From Maribacter sp044594925 (lineage in GTDB: Bacteria; Bacteroidota; Bacteroidia; Flavobacteriales; Flavobacteriaceae): a stretch of DNA of 64,000 nucleotides. The notes beneath the pieces were generated by a model that was not told where the DNA came from, did not search any database, and saw only the letters and a list, made by a program, of their open reading frames with translations. This document shows, piece after piece, positions 41,746 through 51,559 of this stretch; the first letter of the stretch is position 1, and each line of letters opens with the position of its first letter. Made by a program: the position numbers and the translations under genes. The stretch covers positions 434,001-498,000 of the forward strand of contig NZ_CP138991.1 of assembly GCF_044594925.1 (NCBI RefSeq), given 5' to 3'.

Positions 41746-42420
41746 TTACGTGTCATCTAAATCTTTCAACAATAGATCAATGTCAGCAGCTAACTCATCT
41801 ATTTCTTCATCTATAGTACCGTCATAAATACCTCGAATTTGCTTTTGGGTATCTATCAGAACAAAATTTGAAGTATGAACGAAGTCCTGTAATAGTCCGT
41901 CATTATAATCATTTACAGCAAAATAGCTTTTTCTTGCTAGTTCGTAGATATGGTTTTTATCCCCAGTGGTGATGTTCCATTTAAGAGAATTGGCATTGTA
42001 TCTTTCCGCATATGCTTTTAAGATGGGAACGCTATCCATTTTTGGGGTTACAGAAAGCGACAAGAGCATTACTTTTTTGGTGTTCCAAAATCGTTTCTGA
42101 AGTTTTCCCATATTGTTTGACATTACAGGGCAAATACTAGGGCATCTGGTAAAGAAGAAATCTACGATATATATTTTATCCTTATAAGCTTCCTGAGTAA
42201 TTGTATCTCCATTTTGATTTATCAACCTAAAATCTGCAACGGTATGATTACTATCAGTTGTATGTAGGCTTGAATCTACAAGCTCAGGATTTAGGTCTGC
42301 GGGATTGTAAACGGGAAGTTTTTCTTTATAAATGAATAAATAAAACAGTAGGGGTGCTATTAGTATAAAGAGCACGAAAGGCACTCTAGATTTAAAATAT
42401 CTTTTTTGAAACACCTCCAT
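41746..42420 (-). CDS. SCO1/SenC-type copper protein
   Basis: The 224-residue protein has one N-terminal membrane anchor (FVLFILIAPLLFYLFIY) and a thioredoxin-fold SCO domain. Copper ligands are Cys93 and Cys97 in TRCPSICPVM and His182 in DFVHTSNF, all intact. SCO1 delivers copper to the CuA site of cytochrome oxidase; no oxidase genes are nearby, so another copper enzyme or redox sensing is possible. It is 26 bases downstream of the TPR gene on the same strand. Confidence 0.9.
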   Translation of the reverse strand: MEVFQKRYFKSRVPFVLFILIAPLLFYLFIYKEKLPVYNPADLNPELVDSSLHTTDSNHTVADFRLINQNGDTITQEAYKDKIYIVDFFFTRCPSICPVMSNNMGKLQKRFWNTKKVMLLSLSVTPKMDSVPILKAYAERYNANSLKWNITTGDKNHIYELARKSYFAVNDYNDGLLQDFVHTSNFVLIDTQKQIRGIYDGTIDEEIDELAADIDLLLKDLDDT

Positions 42421-42446
42421 GGCTCAGACGAGTTTATTTTATGTGG

Positions 42447-44171
42447 TTATAAAATGGAAGTATCTATATCAATGTCGGCATGTTTCCAAGCCTTATCAAA
42501 CTCTTGTTTAATACTTTGAGCTTCCTCTATTTTTCCTTGCGCTTTTAAACTTTGATACAAGCCCATAAGTGACCATCCGTTTTGTCGTAAAATCTTCAAA
42601 TCCTCATTATATACTTTTTCGGCGTCTTCATACTTCCCTGCTTTCATCAATATGGCTCCTAAATTCTGTCTAGTGGGAATATGCCAGGCTGCAGGTTCCG
42701 TATACGTAAGGCCATCTTCAAATACCACCGCTTTTTTCATATGCTCAATGGCTTTTGAAGTATTACCCTTTAAAGCAGCTAATTCTCCAGCTACAATTTC
42801 AAATGCGATATTGGCCGATTTAATGGATGGGTTATTCGCAGTAGCGACCAGTGTTTCTAGTTCTGGGTCATTTTTAAGAATCTTTATCGCATCTAATTCC
42901 TCCTGCGCATCTTTTATATTTCCTTTTCTTATGAAGGCGATACCACGTGCATAATGTCGAATAAGACTGAGATGTTTAATATCTGTACTAGGGGCCGGAA
43001 TCGTTAAAATCTGATTCCATTTTCCAAATCGGGTATACGCCAACAAAGGTGTGGAGGCAAAGTCCTGTAAAAAAGGAAGGGTGACCAGTTCTCCTGTCGG
43101 AACTTTCTCTGCTGTCTTTTTTGCTGCATCAATAGCAATTTCACTGTCTCCTAATAAACTAGCCGATGACCATAAAAAATGAATATTATGAGGATAATAG
43201 GCTAGGGGATATAATCCTTGCGCAAAACATTGGGCTATATAATCCTCATCCGCTAAAATTGCGGATTGATTCACCTTAACGGCATCTAAATACCTACCTA
43301 CCCGTATATAAATATGTGACGGCATGTGCACAATGTGGCCAGCTCCTGGCATAAGGGTAGCCAATTTGTCTGCACTGGCAACTCCTAGGTCCGGATAAGG
43401 TAATTCCACCATATGAATATAATAATGGTGTCCTCCAGGGTTTTTCGGTTCTAATTCCATAGCTTTTTCTAGAGCACTCTTGGCCTCTTTTATATTGGGA
43501 GAGGGGTTACCTTCTTTGTCCCAGTAGTTCCATGGTACGGTATTCATTATGGAGGCCGCATATAAAATTTGAATGTTTGCGTCTTTTGGGAACTGTGATG
43601 CTACTTTTTCCATGGCTTTCATATAAGCCATATTTAGCACGGCCACATCCATAGTCAAATCTTCACTGTATCTATTTTCTAACGCCGTTATAAGGGCTTG
43701 TTCTTTTGGACTCCCTTTAAACGCTAAGGATTTAGCCTTAGCCATAGCCTCATTATATTTTTCTTTTCGATCATCTAAAGGTTGCGGATCATTAATGTTT
43801 GGTCCTAAGGCAAATGCTTGGCCCCAATAAGGCATGACCGCATTAGGGTCTAGTCTTGCTGCTTCCATAAAAGAACGGTGAGCTTCGGCATGGTTGAAGG
43901 CGTATGATAATTTTAAACCTTGATTAAAAAATTCCTGAGCTCTTTCCTTTTTTGTGGTGATCTTGAAATGGAGGTTTCCCAGATTATTGAAAAGAGGAGC
44001 GATTTGTTGTGTGGTATCAACATCTTTCAGTAGATATTTAGCAACGGTACATTTGATAGTATAGAAAGAAGCATTCTGTGTTCTATCAATATTATTATCT
44101 CCTGTGGAAAGAAAATAAGTTAAGGATAAAAGAAGGATGGCGATAACGGCAAAACTCATTTTTGTTCTCAT
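42447..44171 (-). CDS. Membrane-anchored TPR-repeat protein
   Basis: The 574-residue protein has one N-terminal helix (FAVIAILLLSLTYFLSTG) and a large extracytoplasmic region of TPR-like repeats, among them EFFNQGLKLSYAFNHAEAHRSF and KYEDAEKVYNEDLKILRQNG. The middle includes GHHYYIHMVELPYPDL and HMPSHIYIRVGRY, a pattern found in Bacteroidota and planctomycete TPR proteins. It has no catalytic motif. Its pairing with a SCO1-type gene suggests a role in copper-protein assembly, inferred from position only. Confidence 0.82.
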   Translation of the reverse strand: MRTKMSFAVIAILLLSLTYFLSTGDNNIDRTQNASFYTIKCTVAKYLLKDVDTTQQIAPLFNNLGNLHFKITTKKERAQEFFNQGLKLSYAFNHAEAHRSFMEAARLDPNAVMPYWGQAFALGPNINDPQPLDDRKEKYNEAMAKAKSLAFKGSPKEQALITALENRYSEDLTMDVAVLNMAYMKAMEKVASQFPKDANIQILYAASIMNTVPWNYWDKEGNPSPNIKEAKSALEKAMELEPKNPGGHHYYIHMVELPYPDLGVASADKLATLMPGAGHIVHMPSHIYIRVGRYLDAVKVNQSAILADEDYIAQCFAQGLYPLAYYPHNIHFLWSSASLLGDSEIAIDAAKKTAEKVPTGELVTLPFLQDFASTPLLAYTRFGKWNQILTIPAPSTDIKHLSLIRHYARGIAFIRKGNIKDAQEELDAIKILKNDPELETLVATANNPSIKSANIAFEIVAGELAALKGNTSKAIEHMKKAVVFEDGLTYTEPAAWHIPTRQNLGAILMKAGKYEDAEKVYNEDLKILRQNGWSLMGLYQSLKAQGKIEEAQSIKQEFDKAWKHADIDIDTSIL

Positions 44172-44303
44172 GACACTATATTTAGGTTGTTACAAATTAA
44201 ACTAGTGAGGAACTACTAATGAAGATAAATAATCTGATTTTCAGTAAGTTAAATATAATACATATTTAATTAAATAACTAAAATATATTACGAACGTTTT
44301 ATG

Positions 44304-45404
44304 TTATTCCAATACTAAGGTCATTTTTTTCTTGGAACTTTCTATTGCAGCTTGTAAAATTTCCATAACGATCAAATTATTTTCAAGACTGTAAGGGTCG
44401 AATGGAGCTAGTGCCAATTGTCCGGTAACCACCTGTGCAAATACTGAAAAAGGGTCGTCAAATGGTTTTTGTCTTTCTGGAAGTTCGGTTTTTGTTTCCT
44501 TGTAAGTATCGTATCCAGTAGAAACCCTAAGGTTTAAATCATTCCTATTTTCAGCATAAATAGCTCCTGTTGTGCCATAAATTTCCATGTCTTTTCTTCC
44601 GATAGGCCAATTCCAAGAAGGTTCTAAAATTGCCATTGAAGAATCGTAGGTTAGGATAATGGTCGCATCATCATCAACTTTTGGATTATTCTCAGCTTGT
44701 AACTGTTGTGTTACCGCTGTAACGGTTCTGGGCTTTTCACCATTTAATAACCACGTCATTAAATTAGCGCCATAGCATCCAAAATCTGTAATGGCACCGC
44801 CGCCATTTAATATGGGATCCGTGAGCCAGTCTAAAAACTCCTTATTTACACCTATCTTTTTAGGTCCCTTGTGTCCATCACGTACAATTACTTTTCTTAC
44901 TTCTCCTACAGTGCCCTTGTCTAAAAGTCTCTTAGCCTCTTCGTTCGTAGGATACCAAGAGGTCTCATAATTAGTAAGTAAATGTATGCTATGCTTCTTT
45001 GCTAGTTGCTCCATTTCTTTGGCGTGTTCTAAACTAACAGCCAAAGGTTTTTCTACCATAACGTGAATACCTTTTGGTGCGCATTTTTGTACAACTTCCA
45101 AATGACCGTAAATCGTTCCAAAGGCAGCAACAGCATCTGGTTGCGTCTTTGCAACCATTTCTTCAATGGTGTTATAGACCATCTCTGAAGGAAAACCAAA
45201 ATGCTCAGCTAATCTTTTGGTCAAAATAGTATCTGTTTCTACGATACCTACCATTTTGATATCTCCTAAATCTTCGCGCACTAAAATCCATCCCACATGA
45301 GCATGGCTAAGCCCAATTACACCAAGTTTTACAGGTTCTTGTTGTGCATTTGATGTCACTGTAAGCAGGGTCAAAAGGCAAAGAAGACCTATTATTTTGT
45401 TCAT
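44304..45404 (-). CDS. Gfo/Idh/MocA oxidoreductase, exported
   Basis: The 366-residue protein has a signal peptide (MNKIIGLLCLLTLLTVTSNAQ), so it is probably periplasmic. A Rossmann NAD(P) domain follows (LGVIGLSHAHVG), with the family motif EKPLAVSLEHAKEM and the C-terminal Gfo/Idh fold (GGGAITDFGCYGANLMTW). Members act on sugars or inositols. Exported forms generally depend on tightly bound cofactor. It lies 12 bases downstream of the aminotransferase gene on the same strand. Confidence 0.87.
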   Translation of the reverse strand: MNKIIGLLCLLTLLTVTSNAQQEPVKLGVIGLSHAHVGWILVREDLGDIKMVGIVETDTILTKRLAEHFGFPSEMVYNTIEEMVAKTQPDAVAAFGTIYGHLEVVQKCAPKGIHVMVEKPLAVSLEHAKEMEQLAKKHSIHLLTNYETSWYPTNEEAKRLLDKGTVGEVRKVIVRDGHKGPKKIGVNKEFLDWLTDPILNGGGAITDFGCYGANLMTWLLNGEKPRTVTAVTQQLQAENNPKVDDDATIILTYDSSMAILEPSWNWPIGRKDMEIYGTTGAIYAENRNDLNLRVSTGYDTYKETKTELPERQKPFDDPFSVFAQVVTGQLALAPFDPYSLENNLIVMEILQAAIESSKKKMTLVLE

Positions 45405-45416
45405 ACTCCAGGTTAG

Positions 45417-46703
45417 TTAAGTGTTAGCGATAGTATTTAGCGCTGCTACCAAATTATCAATATCCTTCTTGGTTATGAATATGGCGAATGACAGCCGCAC
45501 TGCATTTAATCCAAATTTGGTCATAGGTCTAGAATCTATACCGAAGTCTTTAAAGAGTTGCTCTTTTACTTCCTTGACTTCTTTTCCTTTGATTTCTACC
45601 ACTTGTATTCCCGCGGAAAGGTCATCGGAGGAGGGTGTTTTGGGGACGATAGTATCATTATTTTTTATGGCCTTCAAGAAATAGTGTTTAAGTGCATAAG
45701 TGCGTCTATGAATTGTAGTTCCACCAATAGTATTTCTATAATCAATTGCAGCTCCAAGCCCTAACAGTTCTGGTAAATTTCGAGTATTATAGTTTTCTAG
45801 TCGTCTAATACTCGGATCCTTATAGCCACGTGCCACGATTAATGGTTTAAGTAGTTCTTGTTGGTTCTTTTTAGCATAAAAAATACCAATTCCTTTTGGT
45901 GCGAATAACCATTTATGCGCACTAACGGTATAAAAGTCACAGTCCATTTCGCCGAGATTGGTTGCTACCATACCAGCTCCTTGAGCACCGTCAACCGCTA
46001 CAAGAATACCCTTTTCATGTGCGATTTTTGATATTTCTTTAATGGGTAATAACATCCCATTAGTATTTACCATATGACAGACCGATATTACTTTAGTATT
46101 CCTGGTAATTGCTGCCTTGAAAATAGCAACAATTTCTTCTTTACTTTGCGGTAAAATAGGTAGCGTGGGCCTAATGAGCTTAACTCCTTTAGATTCTTGC
46201 CAAACTGTCCATGGAACAACGGCACTAGCATGTTCATGGTCTGCCAAAATTACTTCATCTCCAGGCGATAGCGCTATGCTTTGTGCAATAAGATTCATGC
46301 CCTCGGTCGTATTATGTATTAGGGCAATTTCTTCTTCTGATACGCTAAAAACAGCTGCTACTTTCTTACGGGTCGCTTCCTTTTCTTCGTCCCAACCGCC
46401 CCACATGTATTTAGAGGGAAAATCATCTAGCGTGTCCCTGAAGGTATTAGTGGCTTTTCTAATTGGAAAAGGGCAAGCTCCTAAGGATGCATTATTAAAA
46501 TATTTTACGCCCTTTGCAAATTGAAATTGTGAGGCAACAATCTCCCAATATTGCTCTGAATTTGGATTTGGAAATTCTTTAAGCTCATGAATAGCAGTTT
46601 CTAAGGGAGTTTTACTCTTAGACCAACTTTGAGCGGGAATAGCTAATGTTCCTGCCACACCTAAACCCATGTTCTTTAAAAATGCTCTTCTGTTTTTATA
46701 CAT
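45417..46703 (-). CDS. Class V PLP-dependent aminotransferase, Tat-exported
   Basis: The 428-residue protein has a twin-arginine signal (NRRAFLKNMGLGVAGTLAIPA) and then a class-V aminotransferase fold. The PLP lysine is Lys264 in SAHKWLFAPKG; HNTTEGMNLIA and VDGAQGAG are typical of the isopenicillin-N-epimerase-like/SufS-like group. Tat export would carry folded, PLP-loaded enzyme to the periplasm, which is unusual for this fold. It is upstream of the exported Gfo/Idh/MocA gene in the same orientation, so the two may act on one amino sugar or amino acid substrate. Confidence 0.88.
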   Translation of the reverse strand: MYKNRRAFLKNMGLGVAGTLAIPAQSWSKSKTPLETAIHELKEFPNPNSEQYWEIVASQFQFAKGVKYFNNASLGACPFPIRKATNTFRDTLDDFPSKYMWGGWDEEKEATRKKVAAVFSVSEEEIALIHNTTEGMNLIAQSIALSPGDEVILADHEHASAVVPWTVWQESKGVKLIRPTLPILPQSKEEIVAIFKAAITRNTKVISVCHMVNTNGMLLPIKEISKIAHEKGILVAVDGAQGAGMVATNLGEMDCDFYTVSAHKWLFAPKGIGIFYAKKNQQELLKPLIVARGYKDPSIRRLENYNTRNLPELLGLGAAIDYRNTIGGTTIHRRTYALKHYFLKAIKNNDTIVPKTPSSDDLSAGIQVVEIKGKEVKEVKEQLFKDFGIDSRPMTKFGLNAVRLSFAIFITKKDIDNLVAALNTIANT

Positions 46704-46747
46704 GTCTCTTTGATATGATTATTGCCCTGATTCTACCTTGTCAAATT

Positions 46748-47191
46748 TTAAGACTTAGGAAGTTCTATTTTAGTTTTAATCAGATTTGAATGGCCTTTCG
46801 CAATTAATCGGGACTTGTCCTTATTCCAAACCAGACATTCAACATTCATAATTTGATTTCCTTTTTTACCCATTACCGTTTGGGCTATTACAGTTTCACC
46901 GGCCCTAACGGAACTAAAATAGTCTACCGCTAGGTTTACGGTAGTGTAAACATGACTATTGTCCAAAGAGTAAACAGCGGCACCTATAGCATCGTCAATG
47001 ATAGCAGCGGTGATACCCCCGTGAAGAATACCGACTGGATTGGTCATTTCATCTCTAATATGATGAGCGAATTCTAATTGACCCTCCGCAGCGCTGAGCA
47101 GGGTGGGATTTAACCATTGCATCAATGGCGATATAGAATCGCTAGAATCTTTCCCAATTTTCGATTTAAAATAGGCAAGAACTTTATTCAT
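46748..47191 (-). CDS. PaaI-type hotdog thioesterase
   Basis: The 147-residue hotdog-fold protein has GILHGGITAAIIDDAIGAAV, with the catalytic Asp in the central helix, typical of PaaI/4HBT acyl-CoA thioesterases. It is cytoplasmic. The acyl substrate is unknown. It lies 31 bases downstream of the M20 peptidase gene on the same strand. Confidence 0.88.
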   Translation of the reverse strand: MNKVLAYFKSKIGKDSSDSISPLMQWLNPTLLSAAEGQLEFAHHIRDEMTNPVGILHGGITAAIIDDAIGAAVYSLDNSHVYTTVNLAVDYFSSVRAGETVIAQTVMGKKGNQIMNVECLVWNKDKSRLIAKGHSNLIKTKIELPKS

Positions 47192-47222
47192 TCGTACAAT
47201 TTTAATTCTGCTTGGTCAAGCC

Positions 47223-48698
47223 TTAATTGTTTTGTTCGTCAGTATTCTTAATAAACTGTATATAAAATCGAATACTGTCATAAAAATCTTCTACTGCTAA
47301 TCGCTCGTTTAAGCCATGAAAGGATTTTTTAGTATCGTTGTTCAAATGAATGGGAGAAAACCGGTAGATATCATCGGAAATATCCCTAAAATGTCTAGAG
47401 TCTGTTGCCCCAACGACTAAATTGGGAGAGACCAGAACCTCTGGATATAGTTCTAGAATGGTTTTGTTCAATATAGAAAACCCAAAAGATTCCGTCCGTG
47501 AGAGCTTAGACGCTTCCGCAGCGGTGCTTCCTTTTGTTAGGGTAATTCGGTCATCTGCAATTACAGTCTTCACATGGGTAATAACATCTTCTATAGTAGT
47601 TTCGGGTAATACTCTAAAGTTTACGGTGGCATTAGCTCTTTGTGGGATAATATTATCCTTTATACCGCTATTGAAAATGGTAGGGGAGGTTGTTGTTCTT
47701 ATAAGCGCATTCCCAGAAGGACTTTTTTCATAAAGGTTTAGTACAAGTGGTTCTAGAAGCCCTTTATTGGCAAAGACCATTTTATTTGCGAAAGGCATCT
47801 CTGGTCCTAGGTAGTTCATAAACCCTTCCAATGGAATCGTAATTTTGGCCGGTAAGGGATTGTTCTTTAGTTTGGCTATTGCATTGGACATAACGTCTAT
47901 TGCCGTTTCTTTTCCGGGCATAGATGAATGTCCCCCTTCAATCTTCACAGCAAGATTAAGCGTTAAGTATCCTTTTTCCGCGGTACCTATTAAAGCAACT
48001 TCTTTGGTGATATCCGGCACTAGTCCGTCTGCTATGACACCACCTTCATCAACAACAAATTCCGCTTGTACCCCTTTTTCCTTTAGATACGTGGCCATGG
48101 CCACAGCTCCTTGCCTGCCGCCTATTTCTTCGTCATGTCCAAAGGCAAAGTAATAGCTTCTTTTAGGTGTGTAGCCTTGTTTTAAAAGTAGTTCTACCGC
48201 TTCCATAATGCCTATAACACCAATTTTATCATCTATGGCACCTCTTCCCCAGATGGTATCATTTTTAATAGCTCCGCTAAATGGTGCTACGCGCCATTCT
48301 GGCAAGTTTTTTTCGATTACGGGAACTACATCTAAGTGTCCCATCATCACTATAGGTTTTAAGGAGGAGTCGGTTCCTTTCCAATGGTATAGATGACTAA
48401 AGGAATTGAACATCTTCTTTTCTAAAAGAGAGTCCATTAAAGGATACGTATCGGAAACGAACGTTGCAAACTTTTTAAATTCCAAAGAATCAAAATCAGC
48501 TATGTTCTCTGGAGAAACGGTTTTAATCTGAAGCGCTTTTGAAAAATTTTGAATTGCGGTCTTATCTATTGTAGGTGCTTGTACGGCTGCAACTTCAATT
48601 TGTTTGGATTCAAAATTAAGTGCATTGACGACTAGATAAACGATGAGAATTACTAAAAGCAAAACCAGTAGGGCAATTAACTTTTTAAGGATTTTCAT
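47223..48698 (-). CDS. M20-family peptidase, membrane-anchored
   Basis: The 491-residue protein starts with a hydrophobic helix (LIALLVLLLVILIVYLVV) that anchors or exports it. The M20 catalytic domain has the metal-site motifs MMGHLDVVPV, WGRGAIDDK and FGHDEEIGG, in family order, and a dimerisation insert about residues 250-370. It resembles the carnosinase/PM20D1-like group, which includes peptidases and N-acyl amino acid hydrolases. Its substrate is unknown. Confidence 0.9.
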   Translation of the reverse strand: MKILKKLIALLVLLLVILIVYLVVNALNFESKQIEVAAVQAPTIDKTAIQNFSKALQIKTVSPENIADFDSLEFKKFATFVSDTYPLMDSLLEKKMFNSFSHLYHWKGTDSSLKPIVMMGHLDVVPVIEKNLPEWRVAPFSGAIKNDTIWGRGAIDDKIGVIGIMEAVELLLKQGYTPKRSYYFAFGHDEEIGGRQGAVAMATYLKEKGVQAEFVVDEGGVIADGLVPDITKEVALIGTAEKGYLTLNLAVKIEGGHSSMPGKETAIDVMSNAIAKLKNNPLPAKITIPLEGFMNYLGPEMPFANKMVFANKGLLEPLVLNLYEKSPSGNALIRTTTSPTIFNSGIKDNIIPQRANATVNFRVLPETTIEDVITHVKTVIADDRITLTKGSTAAEASKLSRTESFGFSILNKTILELYPEVLVSPNLVVGATDSRHFRDISDDIYRFSPIHLNNDTKKSFHGLNERLAVEDFYDSIRFYIQFIKNTDEQNN

Positions 48699-48826
48699 AT
48701 ATGGTTGGAATTTTCCTAAATATACAAACTCCTATAGAAGCTAGAAAAAGCTATTAGTATTTTATCTTAGAACTAATAGCTTTTTAAGGGTCAAAAATAC
48801 GCAGATTAAAAATTCTCACATAAGTT

Positions 48827-49540
48827 TTAAAAATGCATTGGGACTTCCATGACTAAAATCCTTGAATTTTTTTTAGCATTTATCTCAAAATTAGAAGTGT
48901 CCCATATACCAAACCCATCTCTTTGAAGTAAATTTTGACCATTTACAGCAGCTTCTCCGTCTAAAACAAAGAGGTAAGCACCGTTACCCTCTTTTTTAAT
49001 GGAATACACCGTACTCTTTTCCTCCTTGAATTCTCCAATATGAAACCAAGCGTCTTGATGGATCCATACGCCTTGGTCATATTTGTTAGGGGAAAGGATT
49101 TGATAAAAATCGGAATCTTGAGCAAGTTTTTCTAGTTGTACTTGGTCATATCTTGGTTGTACATTTTGTCTTTTAGGTATGACCCATATTTGAAGGAAAT
49201 TTACCTCGGAATCCCTATTGTTGTTGTACTCACTATGGGCAATACCTGTACCGGCACTCATTACCTGTATGTCTCCTTGTTTGATAACGGTGGCATTGCC
49301 CATATCGTCCATATGCTTTAAATCCCCCTGTAAGGGAATAGAAATAATTTCCATATTTCTATGAGGATGTGTTCCAAAGCCTCTACCAGCTGCTACGGTA
49401 TCATCATTGAGAACACGGAGTGTGCCAAAATTCATTCGCTCTGGGTTATGGTAATTGGCAAAACTAAAACTATTGTACGAATTCAACCAGCCATGATTGG
49501 CATGGCCTCGACTATTAGCACTGTGATATATCGTTTTCAT
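48827..49540 (-). CDS. Pirin family protein
   Basis: The 237-residue bicupin pirin has the metal ligands His58, His60, His102 and Glu104 (GTHPHRNMEI, GIAHSEYN), all intact, which fits quercetin-2,3-dioxygenase-like or regulatory pirins. The N-terminus begins MKTIYHSANSRGHANHGWLNS. The protein is cytoplasmic and the gene stands alone. Confidence 0.93.
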   Translation of the reverse strand: MKTIYHSANSRGHANHGWLNSYNSFSFANYHNPERMNFGTLRVLNDDTVAAGRGFGTHPHRNMEIISIPLQGDLKHMDDMGNATVIKQGDIQVMSAGTGIAHSEYNNNRDSEVNFLQIWVIPKRQNVQPRYDQVQLEKLAQDSDFYQILSPNKYDQGVWIHQDAWFHIGEFKEEKSTVYSIKKEGNGAYLFVLDGEAAVNGQNLLQRDGFGIWDTSNFEINAKKNSRILVMEVPMHF

Positions 49541-49720
49541 ACTACTTTATTTTATCTAAATATAGTCGTAAAAATTAGTCCTTTATTACACCTTAATCGG
49601 TAGTCCAATCCGTTTAAAAGTAGTATTTGTTAGATGAAATCCACACTTTTTTATTTATAGTAGGGTATTGATTGATTGAATTGTTTTTAAACTAAATCAA
49701 GTTTTTAAAAATCCCCTAAA

Positions 49721-50233
49721 ATGAAATCGAAAATTACTCGTTCTATAATAGGTCACCCGTTGAAATCCCCCATGATACTACCTAGAATATCGCTTTTACT
49801 CCTACTATTTCTAACATATCACATCAATAGTCATGCGCAACAGGTGGAAAATGTAGCCAAACACCTTGGAGCTGGTGTTGCTATAGGCGCTGTCGGGGGT
49901 TATGCGGCACATAAAATTTTTAATGGGCAACGTGGATGGACATGGGCAGGAGCAGTTGGTAGTAGTTTGGCCGCTGGTTTGGCAAAAGAGACTTATGACG
50001 TATCGAGAGGTGCTCAATGGGAAACCGAAGATGTGCTTTTCACCGCATTAGGAGGAGCTATTTCTGGTCTAGCGTTAGATTTGCTATTAAAAAATAGAAG
50101 AAGGGGGCGTGGTCGTAAAAATTGTGGATGTCCACCTATTGCTTTTAAACCTTTACAGGTGTACCCATCAAAGGATTCAGGTAGTATTACAGCGGCCATA
50201 CAGGCAAATCATATTCTAGGAGCAGGTTTATAA
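49721..50233 (+). CDS. YfiM-like exported protein
   Basis: The product is at most 170 residues, with a signal peptide in MILPRISLLLLLFLTYHINSHAQ; that inner ATG (49775) may be the true start. The GWTWAGAVGSSLAAGLAKETYD segment resembles YfiM/DUF2279-type small envelope proteins. A basic RRRGRGRKNCGC stretch follows, and a tail of about 40 residues. Function unknown. It is convergent with the DUF58 gene and overlaps its end by six bases. Confidence 0.65.
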   Translation: MKSKITRSIIGHPLKSPMILPRISLLLLLFLTYHINSHAQQVENVAKHLGAGVAIGAVGGYAAHKIFNGQRGWTWAGAVGSSLAAGLAKETYDVSRGAQWETEDVLFTALGGAISGLALDLLLKNRRRGRGRKNCGCPPIAFKPLQVYPSKDSGSITAAIQANHILGAGL

Positions 50234-51559
50234 TAATCCTCTGGCTTTAATTTCCAAGTACTTATTTATGGTGTTGATGGTAAGTTCCTCTGGCCTGGTA
50301 AGAATGGTTTGTATACCATATTTCTGTAATTCTTTTTGCATTAATTTCTTCTCTAGATAAAATTTCTCTGCAATGGTTTTATGGTAAATGGTCTGTAAAT
50401 CTTCAGCATCTTCCGCGATTAGTGATTCTAACTCCGAGTTCTGAAAGAAAATCACAACTAAGACATGTTTTTTAGCAAGACCCAATAGATAGGGCAATTG
50501 TCTCTTTAAGGAAGACATGTGTTCGAAATTCGTATAGAAAAGTAACAGGCTTCGGTGATTTATTTTTCTCTTAATGAGTCCGTACAACAATCCAAAATCT
50601 GCATCTGTAAAAGCGGTATCTATGCGGTAGAGTTGTTCTAAAATGGTGTTTAAGTGCGTTATTTTTTGAACAGCTGGAACATAATTTTCTATCTGTTTGG
50701 AAAAGGATATCAATCCCGTTTTATCATTTCTTTTTAAGGCCACATTAGAAAAAGCTAATGCACTATTTATGGCATAATCCAATAATTTAAGGCCATTGAA
50801 GGGCATTTTCATCACCCTGCCCGTATCAATAATAGAATATACGGGTTGTGATTTTTCATCTTGATATTGATTGACCATAAGTTGGTTTCGCTTTGCCGTG
50901 GCCTTCCAGTTTAAAGTCCTGATATCGTCGCCACGCACATAGTCTTTAATTTGCTCAAATTCTTGGGTATGACCAATCTTTCGAATCTTTTTGAGTCCTA
51001 TTTCGCTTAACCGATTACTAATAGCGAGAAAGTCGTATTGCTGCATTTGAATAATGGAAGGATAGACCGGTACCATTTGGTCTTTCTGAAATACAAACCT
51101 TCTTTTTATAATTCTAAGGGGCGATGATGCATAAACATTTAGATTTCCGAAGAAATATTCTCCTCGGTCAACTGGTCTTACGCTGTACTCAAATTGTTTT
51201 TTTTCGCCTTTTACGGCAACCGTTTTATAATTAAAATCGCGCTTTTGAAATTGCATCGGTAGCTCATCGATAAGGGTAATATGGGTTTTAAAGGGATAAA
51301 AAGTTTCAAATTGAATTTGTATCGGATTAATATCACTATTCGATAATTTTTTAGGAAGTTCCCTTTGTGCTGTAATACCCTGGGCAGAGCTGAATAAAAT
51401 AAAAATGTCAAATAAGAAAAGTCCTAAGAGTACTAAAGTAAGCAGCCAAGCAACGGGATATATGCTAGGTATCCAATAGGAAAGGATAAAGCTAGCGCAG
51501 AGCACGGCTATATATGTAAAAAACGTTTTATGAATATAAAGTGCTTTTAAAAACTTCAT
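50228..51559 (-). CDS. DUF58 domain protein with vWA-like fold
   Basis: The 443-residue protein has two membrane helices (about 12-50), then a beta region and the DUF58 domain at about 180-430, with GDDIRTLNWKATAKRNQLMVNQYQDE and PVYSIIDTGR as MIDAS-like strands of a von Willebrand A fold. DUF58 proteins work with MoxR ATPases. The gene starts directly next to the moxR stop (51560/51559), so they are co-expressed. Confidence 0.9.
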   Translation of the reverse strand: MKFLKALYIHKTFFTYIAVLCASFILSYWIPSIYPVAWLLTLVLLGLFLFDIFILFSSAQGITAQRELPKKLSNSDINPIQIQFETFYPFKTHITLIDELPMQFQKRDFNYKTVAVKGEKKQFEYSVRPVDRGEYFFGNLNVYASSPLRIIKRRFVFQKDQMVPVYPSIIQMQQYDFLAISNRLSEIGLKKIRKIGHTQEFEQIKDYVRGDDIRTLNWKATAKRNQLMVNQYQDEKSQPVYSIIDTGRVMKMPFNGLKLLDYAINSALAFSNVALKRNDKTGLISFSKQIENYVPAVQKITHLNTILEQLYRIDTAFTDADFGLLYGLIKRKINHRSLLLFYTNFEHMSSLKRQLPYLLGLAKKHVLVVIFFQNSELESLIAEDAEDLQTIYHKTIAEKFYLEKKLMQKELQKYGIQTILTRPEELTINTINKYLEIKARGLL

